A DNA stretch of 7,737 nucleotides, taken from positions 1 to 7,737 of the forward strand of contig JAGXHD010000152.1 in the NCBI GenBank assembly GCA_024636395.1. The letters run 5' to 3'. The notes under the pieces are model-generated. The model was given only the letters and a program-made list of their open reading frames with translations. It searched no databases and was not told the DNA's origin. Shown piece after piece: positions 1 through 5,560 of the stretch. This DNA is from Sulfitobacter sp. (lineage in GTDB: Bacteria > Pseudomonadota > Alphaproteobacteria > Rhodobacterales > Rhodobacteraceae). A program made the position numbers and the translations under genes. Positions within the stretch are counted from its first letter, which is position 1. Each line of letters starts with the position of its first letter.

Positions 1-912
1 GTCCTGATCCTGCCAGCCATTCTCGAAGATGTGCCACACGATGCCCCAGATGATGGCGATATCTGTGCCGGGACGCATGCGGATATAGTCGGTTGCGTGG
101 GCCGCTGTGCGCGTGAAACGCGGGTCGATCACGATGACGTTTGCGCGGTTTGTCTCCTTGCCCGTCAGGATATGCTGGAGCGAGACAGGGTGCGCTTCGG
201 CTGCGTTCGAGCCCATGAAGATGATCGTCTTGGAATTCCGGATGTCGTTATAGCTGTTGGTCATGGCGCCGTAGCCCCATGTGTTCGCCACGCCCGCCAC
301 GGTGGTAGAGTGGCAGATCCGCGCCTGATGGTCGACGTTGTTGGTGCCCCAGAAGGCCGCGAACTTGCGAAAGAGGTAAGCGCCCTCATTCGAGAATTTC
401 GCGGAGCCGAGAAGATAGGCACTGTCCGCGCCGTTCTTCTCGCGGATGTCGAGCATCTTGTCGCCGATTTCCTCGATCGCTTGATCCCATGAAATGCGCG
501 TCCACTGACCGCCTTCTTTTTTCATCGGGTATTTCAGGCGGCGGTCGCCGTGTACGATCTCGCGCACCGATGCGCCCTTGGCGCAATGCGTACCGCGATT
601 GATCGGGCTGTTCCATGCAGGCTCCTGGCCCACCCAGACGCCATTCTGGACTTCCGCCTTGACGGTGCAGCCAACCGAACAGTGGGTGCAGATGTTGGTC
701 TTGACCTCGATCGGCTGGCTGAAATCGGTCGGGCCCGCTTCGGCACGGCGGACGGTGCCTGCACCGATAGCGGAAAAAGCTGCAAGCCCGCCGACCGCGA
801 GGCCGGAGGTGCGCAGGAAGCTGCGACGGTCTACCGGCTTGGCGGAAACATCGCGGGCGAAAGCCGCGAGGCTGCTCCGGCCGGCATCACCTGATCTGCG
901 TTTTACCAGCAT
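1..912 (-). CDS. fdhA: Formate dehydrogenase catalytic (alpha) subunit, Tat-exported, Cys-type; 3' part beyond window
   Basis: Catalytic subunit of a respiratory molybdenum- or tungsten-bis-pterin formate dehydrogenase, oxidising formate to CO2 in the periplasm. Only residues 1-304 are present of a family usually about 950-1000 long; the frame is open at base 1. Seen: a twin-arginine signal (DRRSFLR, R29-R30), a hydrophobic stretch at about 38-53 and a likely AEA cleavage site ending at A59; the N-terminal [4Fe-4S] ligands C75, C78, C82 and C110, followed by K112, the conserved electron-relay lysine position; and the active-site motif QARICHSTT with C200-H201. Codon 200 is TGC (bases 315-313), so the metal ligand is cysteine, where E. 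coli FdnG/FdoG/FdhF use selenocysteine. The ATG at 912 is chosen because AAGGAG sits 8 bases upstream, inside the last codons of the preceding gene. Electron-transfer (4Fe-4S) and cytochrome b subunits probably follow beyond base 1 (inference). Confidence 0.96.
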   Translation of the reverse strand, partial: MLVKRRSGDAGRSSLAAFARDVSAKPVDRRSFLRTSGLAVGGLAAFSAIGAGTVRRAEAGPTDFSQPIEVKTNICTHCSVGCTVKAEVQNGVWVGQEPAWNSPINRGTHCAKGASVREIVHGDRRLKYPMKKEGGQWTRISWDQAIEEIGDKMLDIREKNGADSAYLLGSAKFSNEGAYLFRKFAAFWGTNNVDHQARICHSTTVAGVANTWGYGAMTNSYNDIRNSKTIIFMGSNAAEAHPVSLQHILTGKETNRANVIVIDPRFTRTAAHATDYIRMRPGTDIAIIWGIVWHIFENGWQDQD

Positions 913-915
913 GGC

Positions 916-1125
916 TTATGCTCCTTTGTAGTAGCGGTTGGTGCGGTAGTAGGCCTGCACGTGCTCGGTTTCCTGGTACCGCGCTTTGGTGCGTTCGTCG
1001 CCCGTCTCGTCCGCGAAAACGGGACGCGCACCGCCCGCGACAACAGCAGTCGTCGCGGTTGCAGCCACTGCGCCGAAGAAGCCGCGCCGCCCGATTGTCT
1101 TTTCTTTTTTGATGCTGTCGGCCAT
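916..1125 (-). CDS. fdhX: Small Tat-signal protein of formate dehydrogenase operons (FdhX type)
   Basis: A 69-residue protein of the small 'formate dehydrogenase region Tat target' family found immediately before fdhA in many bacteria. Its molecular role is not established. Seen: a basic N-terminus, twin arginines R13-R14 in IGRRGFFG, an alanine-rich hydrophobic stretch at 17-33, a possible VFA cleavage site ending at A38, then a short charged and aromatic tail with YQETEHVQAYYRTNRYY (50-66), which looks like the conserved part of the family. The start is the ATG at 1125, 5 bases after GGGGAGG; the in-frame ATG 21 bases further upstream lies before that ribosome-binding site and is less likely. 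One codon separates its TAA from the fdhA ATG, and its end carries the fdhA ribosome-binding site, so the two are probably translationally coupled. Export and partnership with FdhA are inferences from the signal and the position. Confidence 0.88.
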   Translation of the reverse strand: MADSIKKEKTIGRRGFFGAVAATATTAVVAGGARPVFADETGDERTKARYQETEHVQAYYRTNRYYKGA

Positions 1126-1191
1126 GTCATCCTCCCCTATCGTCATTGCGGCCGCCGGGCTTCACGCCTTTGGCTGACCTGTGTGTTGTTA

Positions 1192-1845
1192 CTACGATCC
1201 GCTGACCGCGCAACGATGCGCGTTTGCCTCGAGAGCAAAAGCACGTATTTCGATATCGATGAAAATACGCCCGACCTCGGCGACAGTGCGGTAGAACTCC
1301 GCACTCGGCGCGACCGCCAGATCATCGAAGAATTGTGCAGCCCAAGGCTGAAGATGGCGCGCGAAAAACCCCGCCTCGCCTGCCGCACCGCAGCCAAGCA
1401 CGCCTGCGTCAAAATCGCCCAGCGCCAGCCCCGCCATCACTTCCGCGATGCTTGCGATATGGTCCTCGGGCTCGAACCGGCCTTGCGCACGTTCAATCCC
1501 CATCAGATGCAAATCACGGCGCAAATCAGCCAGTGGTCGCTCGTTGAGAAAACCGGTCAGGTAGAAGGAGGCATAGGGCAGCAGCTCACCGCGCCCCACA
1601 CCAACGAAAAGCTCGAAAAACTCTTGCGCAACCGTGTCCGATTCTACGGTGGCGGCCGCGTTCGCCAATGCCCCATAGGCCTGACCCAAAGCAGTCTCAT
1701 CACCCGTCAGCCCGGCCAATGTGTCGAGCATCTCGTTGTCCGGAGCGCGGGCAAGCACGGTAGAGATCAGGCGCCACTGCTGGGCCCGCAATTCCTCGTA
1801 TTCCGATCGGTTTGGCGCGGTTTGCACCATGCTTGCTGCGGACAC
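1192..1845 (-). CDS. TorD/DmsD-family redox enzyme maturation chaperone
   Basis: Cytoplasmic all-helical chaperone expected to bind the Tat signal of FdhA, hold it back until the pterin cofactor is inserted, and then release it for export. With the start chosen here it is 217 residues, a normal TorD-family length. Seen: the family hallmark LPYASFYLTG (about 89-98) and EPEDHIASIAEVM (125-137), which matches the diagnostic E-P-x-D-H-x5-E-x-M pattern. The GTG at 1845 is preferred because CAGGA lies 7 bases upstream. The ATG at 1830 (212 residues) is a good alternative but has no well-placed ribosome-binding site, and longer in-frame starts up to 1923 run into the intergenic region. It follows the DUF3306 gene after about 113 bases and precedes fdhX by 66 bases. 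FdhA is the likely client by position; the small FdhX Tat signal is a second possibility. Confidence 0.9.
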   Translation of the reverse strand: MSAASMVQTAPNRSEYEELRAQQWRLISTVLARAPDNEMLDTLAGLTGDETALGQAYGALANAAATVESDTVAQEFFELFVGVGRGELLPYASFYLTGFLNERPLADLRRDLHLMGIERAQGRFEPEDHIASIAEVMAGLALGDFDAGVLGCGAAGEAGFFARHLQPWAAQFFDDLAVAPSAEFYRTVAEVGRIFIDIEIRAFALEANAHRCAVSGS

Positions 1846-1958
1846 TGTCAAATCCTGATTTGGAAAACCAGCGGCGTTACGTGGTCTGGCACATACCATC
1901 CCACGATTTCGACTGTCTGGCAATCGTTTGTATGCAGTGCAATACCGCTTAAATGCGA
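1846..1958 (-). promoter_or_regulatory. Intergenic region before torD with dyads and direct repeats
   Basis: This is the largest gap in the operon, about 113 bases, in a run of otherwise overlapping genes. It holds ACGATT/AATCGT (1903-1908, 1922-1927) as an inverted repeat with a 13-base spacer, flanking CATAC (1892-1896) and GTATG (1930-1934), and two copies of GTCTGGCA (1884-1891 and 1915-1922) 31 bases apart, close to three helical turns. I see no convincing -35/-10 pair. A secondary promoter or processing site for torD-fdhX-fdhA is plausible but unproven. Confidence 0.35.
1849..1862. repeat. Inverted repeat overlapping the torD ribosome-binding site
   Basis: CAAATC-CT-GATTTG on the plus strand is a perfect 6-base-arm dyad. 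On the minus strand it contains the CAGGA ribosome-binding site (1857-1853) for the GTG at 1845. As RNA, a 5-pair stem would place CAGG in the loop. It may be an operator, a small translational control hairpin, or chance. Confidence 0.35.
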
Positions 1959-2639
1959 CTATTCCGGCAAAGCCCCACCGTGCCGCGGCCCTGCGGCAGG
2001 GGGGGAATCCTGCTTCAGCGGCCTGTCATGCAGTGCTTGCTCGACCACTGCTTCCGGCGCCGATACACGGGCTTGCGCGTCCCTCCTGTCAAAGCGGACG
2101 GATACGGGTTTTTCCTGCATCAGCGGGTCATGCGGAGGGGCTTCGCCCGGCAGATCAGCGGGATCTGCGCCAGGCCCGTCGGGCGTGCCGCTTGCCTCTT
2201 CTGGAGCGGGACGGCTGCCGATAAGATCCTTAACCATTTTGGCGACGCTTTGTTCAGACAGGAGGCCGCCGCCCCCCGGAACACCGCCCGGCGCGTTCCA
2301 GTCCCATGCATAATCCACCGCCGGATCCGAGTATTGGCTGACAGAGGGGCTGACCGACCAGAGCCTGCGCAGGGCAGCGTTTTTCAAATCTGCGGGGATG
2401 CCTTTTGCGAGAAACGGCTTTATGTCGAAGCCTGCGGTGATCGCGTCGAGGGAGGGAAGTGCGGCCAGAAGATCAGGATCGGGGATTTCGGCCTCGGAAG
2501 CAGCTTCGGTCAGCCCTTCGACCGGGAGGACTGCTGTCTCAGGAACGTCACGCGCAACCTCGCTGCGCTTCGCCTCAATCTTTCTGCGAGACCAACCCCG
2601 CAGAAAACCATCCTTTTCGCCGTTCTCCCTGTCGCTCAT
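1959..2639 (-). CDS. DUF3306 family protein
   Basis: A 226-residue cytoplasmic protein with no signal peptide or membrane segment; function unknown. Seen: the N-terminal basic motif FLRGWSRRK (12-20), typical of DUF3306, and a central block at about 64-118 containing FLAKGIPADLKNAALRRLW and a D-Y-x-W-D-W segment. A four-glycine run (122-125) leads into a low-complexity tail rich in proline, alanine and acidic residues from about 140 to the end, probably disordered. The ATG at 2639 has a strong GGAGGAG ribosome-binding site directly upstream and overlaps the stop of the DUF3305 gene by 4 bases. DUF3305 and DUF3306 proteins are habitual neighbours in formate dehydrogenase loci, so a paired role in FDH biogenesis is plausible but inferred. 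Confidence 0.87.
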   Translation of the reverse strand: MSDRENGEKDGFLRGWSRRKIEAKRSEVARDVPETAVLPVEGLTEAASEAEIPDPDLLAALPSLDAITAGFDIKPFLAKGIPADLKNAALRRLWSVSPSVSQYSDPAVDYAWDWNAPGGVPGGGGLLSEQSVAKMVKDLIGSRPAPEEASGTPDGPGADPADLPGEAPPHDPLMQEKPVSVRFDRRDAQARVSAPEAVVEQALHDRPLKQDSPPAAGPRHGGALPE

Positions 2640-3172
2640 GTCTCCTCCTTGGGCGGCAGACCCGCCTTGCCGCGCGACTGTACCCATTTCTCGTCCGGCG
2701 ACAGGATGCGCGGGGCACGCGGATCATGTGTAGATGTGGCAGGCACCCGCTTGCGCTTGTAGAACTCTTCCGCGACGTGGTGCTCGGCGATGAACGCCTC
2801 GATGGTCCGCCGCACGGCCAGCGGCATGGCCAGCGCTTCGACGATGCGCTCGGGATCGCTTGCCATGGCCTCGCCCTCGTAGGGATCCGCAGTCACCAAC
2901 TGCACGACGTCCTTGTCGCATGACACCCAGAGGGACGGTTTGGCCGCCTGAAGATTATCGATGTAATGCGCGGTCTCGCCGGAGTGGAGAATCAGCGCAT
3001 GATCGCCCATGTAATAGGTCCTGACCTCACCCTGCTCGGCCATGAGCATGCCGCGCTCGAACGCCGGAATATCGGCCATCACGGCAGCGGGATAGAGACG
3101 GCGCTGCGCCCACTTGTTTGCAGGCGGATAGGAGACGCCTGTCACGGCAATGCGGAGCACAGCACGGGGCAT
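2636..3172 (-). CDS. DUF3305 family protein
   Basis: A 178-residue soluble protein, biochemical function unknown. The family call rests on the overall pattern: an N-terminal beta-rich part with a NKWAQRRLYPAAV segment (19-31), a central HSGETAHYIDNLQAAKPSLWV region (about 63-83), and a C-terminal block with VTADPYEGEAM (93-103), the P-E-R-I-V-E-A-L-A-M-P segment (107-117) and IAEHHVAEEFYKRKR (128-142), which is the most recognisable DUF3305 signature. A 36-residue charged tail follows. The ATG at 3172 is set by a TAATG junction in which it shares one base with the stop of the preceding gene. A longer in-frame reading exists up to 3391 but only shadows that gene. No strong ribosome-binding site is visible, so translation probably depends on coupling. 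The downstream DUF3306 gene overlaps it by 4 bases. Confidence 0.87.
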   Translation of the reverse strand: MPRAVLRIAVTGVSYPPANKWAQRRLYPAAVMADIPAFERGMLMAEQGEVRTYYMGDHALILHSGETAHYIDNLQAAKPSLWVSCDKDVVQLVTADPYEGEAMASDPERIVEALAMPLAVRRTIEAFIAEHHVAEEFYKRKRVPATSTHDPRAPRILSPDEKWVQSRGKAGLPPKEET

Positions 3173-4185
3173 TACGCGTGCCCCAGCGCGGCGGGCAGCG
3201 TGTCGGCGGGATCTAAGAGCGGCAGACCGGTGATCAGGTTTTGTGGCTTGAATCGGATCACATTCGTGCTGTCGAGACCCACCAGCAAATAGACAGGCTG
3301 TTTTCCGATCTGCGGCAAGACCCCCTCTGCACTCTGGAATGTCAGCGCGAAAAGCCCGACCAGCGCCGCGCCGGGCGTCTCGTCGTTCCATAGCGCATTC
3401 CCCACTTCCGTGCCCGCCTGATCCAGCCCCACATACCAGGCAAGATCGACATCCTGCACGTCCTTCATCGGGTCTACCGTCACGAGATGACCCAGCAGAT
3501 GGCGAACGAAATGCTCAATGGCACCAGCCAGCCCTGCGCGGGCCGCGGGGTCCGCCCCGAAAGGCAGCACCATGGTATGGGCGTCCGAGCGGCTCCAGTA
3601 GGTCCAGCCGTTGGCCTCATTCAGCACATCGAGCTTTTCGACACCGCCCTCCATCATCGCAAACAGCGGATTGGAGTGGACCTCGCTTTCCAGCTCCGTC
3701 ACTAGCTCCTCATCAGCGAGCATAAGCGCGCCCTCCTGCACGAACGCGCGTTGGGGGCGGAAGAACATCTCGGCCGCGCGCAGCGTATACACATCCTCAC
3801 AGCCCTCCAGCGCGTTGCGCAAGATGAGCTGTACCAGCTGGTCATAAAACAGATGCGGCAGGCGCACGCGGCCACGCACCAGCGCCAGATAGCCCGCCTC
3901 GACCGAACCTTCGGCCAGCAGCGTATCGCGCAGTGTGAGCAGGAACACCCAATTCTCGCGGGCGTCCGCATCCTCTATATTGGCGCGCTCAATCACGCTG
4001 ACTTTTGCGCGCGGATCGGCCAGCAGCCGGTTATGCAGCGCCCGCTCGGCAGCGCAAGCCTCGGGCGGTGGGACAATCTCGGGGCGGGCAAGCCAGGCGA
4101 GGATGAGTGCGTCGGTCACCTGCATCCGGCCTGCGGCATCGAGCGTGGTAAGATGGTGGCCGGAGGCGACCCAGAATTCCCTCAT
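3172..4185 (-). CDS. DUF6352 family protein
   Basis: A 337-residue soluble protein without signal peptide or membrane helix; function unknown. I place it in DUF6352 from length, motif pattern and position in the FDH cluster. Seen: FWVASGHHL near the N-terminus (4-12, paired histidines H10-H11), EACAAERALH (42-51), DARENW (74-79), a long probable helical block from YDQLVQ (114-119) through CEDVYTLRAAEMFFR (129-143), YWSRSDAH (196-203), and a C-terminal VYLLVGLD and MKPQN-like RFKPQN element (298-305, 311-316). The paired histidines with C129, and the conserved-looking acidic residues, could bind a metal or cofactor, but that is speculation. The ATG at 4185 overlaps the stop of the DUF6505 gene by 4 bases (ATGA), and the stop is fused to the next start in TAATG, which implies strict co-translation. 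Confidence 0.82.
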   Translation of the reverse strand: MREFWVASGHHLTTLDAAGRMQVTDALILAWLARPEIVPPPEACAAERALHNRLLADPRAKVSVIERANIEDADARENWVFLLTLRDTLLAEGSVEAGYLALVRGRVRLPHLFYDQLVQLILRNALEGCEDVYTLRAAEMFFRPQRAFVQEGALMLADEELVTELESEVHSNPLFAMMEGGVEKLDVLNEANGWTYWSRSDAHTMVLPFGADPAARAGLAGAIEHFVRHLLGHLVTVDPMKDVQDVDLAWYVGLDQAGTEVGNALWNDETPGAALVGLFALTFQSAEGVLPQIGKQPVYLLVGLDSTNVIRFKPQNLITGLPLLDPADTLPAALGHA

Positions 4186-4739
4186 GATCCACTCTTTTCC
4201 GAGATGAGCGCCGCCAGGTCGACGTTCTCTTCCTCATCGGTCTCCACGATGTGAAATGCCCGATCGTGCCCGCCCAGATGGCGCGCGGAAAAGGCTGTGG
4301 TGTCGCGCGGCTTGAGGGTGCGGAACTGCTCACGAATACCGTCCGCCCCATGCGTGCGGTGCAGGCCGATCAGCGTGCCTTCGGCGTGGCCACGGCACAG
4401 ATCCTCTGCAAGCGCGACTTCCTCCTGCGCAGCAGGTTGTGCGGTTGCGAGATCGGGCGCACCCAGACGTTCCACCAGCTGCTGCGCCAATTGCGCTATC
4501 ATATCGTCGCGGTCCTGAGGGCGCACTAGTGTGACGCTCACCAGCGTTGACCAGCCAAAGCTGCGCGTCCCCAGAAACCCCGAGCGCAGGGCGATCCGCT
4601 CCTTGCGGCTCAGCGCTTCGGGATCGCGCCCCGCAAACAGGAATGTCCCCGACACGGCCCATTCACCGGGCTGCGCCGCTGGCGCGAAGATCACATTGTC
4701 GGAGCGGTCGAGCTGAATCGTGCGTGGCAGGCGGATCAT
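4182..4739 (-). CDS. DUF6505 family protein
   Basis: A 185-residue soluble protein, function unknown. The assignment rests on its placement between the ligase-like and DUF6352 genes and on blocks I associate with the family: LPRTIQLDRSD (4-14), AAQPGEWAVSGTFLFAG (21-37), RSGFLGTRSFGWSTLVSV (52-69) and the C-terminal half with LCRGHAEGTLIGLHR (114-128) and GIREQFRTL (134-142). The C-terminus is acidic (ETDEEENVD, 166-174). The ATG at 4739 is chosen because it forms an ATGA overlap with the stop of the upstream gene; longer in-frame readings up to 5060 merely run antiparallel-frame through that gene. Its own stop overlaps the following start in the same way. No enzymatic motif or cofactor site is evident. 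A role in FDH assembly or regulation is inferred from context only. Confidence 0.82.
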   Translation of the reverse strand: MIRLPRTIQLDRSDNVIFAPAAQPGEWAVSGTFLFAGRDPEALSRKERIALRSGFLGTRSFGWSTLVSVTLVRPQDRDDMIAQLAQQLVERLGAPDLATAQPAAQEEVALAEDLCRGHAEGTLIGLHRTHGADGIREQFRTLKPRDTTAFSARHLGGHDRAFHIVETDEEENVDLAALISEKSGS

Positions 4740-5449
4740 AGTGCTGGCCCCGCCGCACCGCGCCACACGGATTTCGCGAGAGCGTCTCTGAGGGGTTGTA
4801 TGCCTTCCGCCCCGTTGAAATCTCCGGCATCCGTGACGGTGCCAGCTTTGCTCAACCGGGCCGCGAAACGGGCCGCAAGAGGCGCCATGCCGCCATGGGC
4901 AAGGCGGTCGAAATTCAACATCAGATAGGCGGCGAAACTCTCGATAATAGCGGCGGGGTCTTCGAAATCTTCTTCTTTCAATGAAACCGACCCCGGCTCG
5001 CTGCCCGGTGCGCTCAGATGATCCCTTTCCGCGATCAGCTCGACCCCGAAAACCATCCAATCGGGCACCGCATCCTCATCCGTTTGCGGCGCCACGGCCA
5101 GCCGTGCACCACCGAGCCGACCCGCATCGAGCAAAAGCTCGGAGGGATAGCCAAAGCCTACCGCGCGTTCGGGCGGGCAATGCGCGGCGATGGCATCGCC
5201 TAGTGCCAGCATTCCCAGAATAAACGCCCCGCGCGCATCCGCGAGCGGGGTCTCTGGCTCCAGCACCACCGCGAAATCAAGGCGTCCCGCCGCATCCAAG
5301 GTTTGGCCCATATGCCAGACTAACGTGCCAGCCCCTTGTTCTGGGGCAAGCGCACCGGCCTGCACGAACGCATCTCCACGCGCCAGCCAGTGCGCCGTGT
5401 AGGGCGGTGGCAGCACGAGGGCGCGGGGCTGAGAAAGGTCGCAGCGCAC
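4736..5449 (-). CDS. Biotin/lipoate A/B ligase-like protein with degenerate active site
   Basis: First gene of the leftward operon; 237 residues from the GTG at 5449. The fold call rests on a BPL/LplA/LipB-like block (about 17-138) followed by a smaller C-terminal domain of the type paired with alphaproteobacterial ligase-like proteins. Aligning by eye to E. coli BirA, the segment YPSELLLDAGRLGGARLAV (101-119) occupies the place of KWPNDLYLQDRKLAGILVE, but the catalytic lysine position is R111 and the KWPND lysine is glycine. The glycine/arginine-rich GRGRRG nucleotide loop is absent, replaced by a short stretch around MGQTLDAAG (47-55). Canonical ligase activity is therefore doubtful. The start at 5449 has AAGGA 9 bases upstream and lies downstream of a good promoter. 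An in-frame GTG at 5497 would lie upstream of that promoter's -10 box. No lipoyl or biotinyl acceptor gene is seen here. Confidence 0.8.
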   Translation of the reverse strand: MRCDLSQPRALVLPPPYTAHWLARGDAFVQAGALAPEQGAGTLVWHMGQTLDAAGRLDFAVVLEPETPLADARGAFILGMLALGDAIAAHCPPERAVGFGYPSELLLDAGRLGGARLAVAPQTDEDAVPDWMVFGVELIAERDHLSAPGSEPGSVSLKEEDFEDPAAIIESFAAYLMLNFDRLAHGGMAPLAARFAARLSKAGTVTDAGDFNGAEGIQPLRDALAKSVWRGAAGPAL

Positions 5450-5485
5450 GTCAGCTTGTCCTTGCAAGATATAATGATCCGGCAG

Positions 5486-5513
5486 ATTGTACCGCACTCA
5501 CCGCCCGTCGCAA
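5486..5513 (-). promoter_or_regulatory. Candidate sigma-70-type promoter for the leftward fdh operon
   Basis: On the minus strand TTGCGA (5513-5508) and TACAAT (5491-5486) are separated by 16 bases, close to housekeeping promoter consensus. Transcription would begin near 5480 and leave a leader of about 30 bases before the GTG at 5449 with its AAGGA site. This is the only well-formed promoter-like pair seen ahead of the operon, but alphaproteobacterial promoters are loose and it is unproven. Confidence 0.5.
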
Positions 5514-5520
5514 GGGCGGT
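5500..5520. repeat. GC-rich inverted repeat around the leftward -35 box
   Basis: ACCGCCC (5500-5506) and GGGCGGT (5514-5520) form a 7-base-pair dyad with a 7-base spacer. The spacer holds most of the predicted leftward -35 element (5508-5513). It could be a protein-binding site, or a hairpin in a rightward leader RNA if the TATAAT at 5470-5475 serves that gene. There is no T-run, so it does not look like a terminator. Confidence 0.4.
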
Positions 5521-5528
5521 TATCCTTA

Positions 5529-5541
5529 ATGTAGACTACAT
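5529..5541. promoter_or_regulatory. Perfect 13-bp palindrome, candidate regulator operator
   Basis: ATGTAG-A-CTACAT is a perfect inverted repeat with 6-base arms in the divergent region. It is centred about 55 bases upstream of the predicted leftward start site, and its right edge lies 19 bases before the ATG of the rightward gene. The TGTA...TACA form resembles operators of GntR/FadR-type regulators. The identity of any binding protein is not known. Confidence 0.5.
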
Positions 5542-5560
5542 AGATCGGACGAGCGAGAAG

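Noticed and set aside
270..330. Selenocysteine insertion (UGA with a following SECIS hairpin) in fdhA
   Set aside because: The codon is TGC and the frame has no internal stop, so no recoding is needed.
31..492. A 153-codon plus-strand open frame opposite fdhA
   Set aside because: The minus strand encodes an unmistakable formate dehydrogenase N-terminus with cluster cysteines and active-site motif; the plus frame is its shadow.
1846..1958. FNR-type box (TTGAT-N4-ATCAA) upstream of torD
   Set aside because: The nearest dyad, CAAATC-CT-GATTTG, has the wrong half-site sequence and spacing.
961..2313. A 450-codon open frame on the plus strand across fdhX, torD and part of the DUF3306 gene
   Set aside because: It is antisense to three recognisable genes, its translation is rich in cysteine, arginine and serine with no family resemblance, and long antisense frames are common in GC-rich DNA.
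5336..5560. An extended N-terminus for the rightward Fe-S protein
   Set aside because: The extension crosses the opposing ligase-like gene and both control elements, and the conserved-looking cysteine region begins just after the ATG at 5561.
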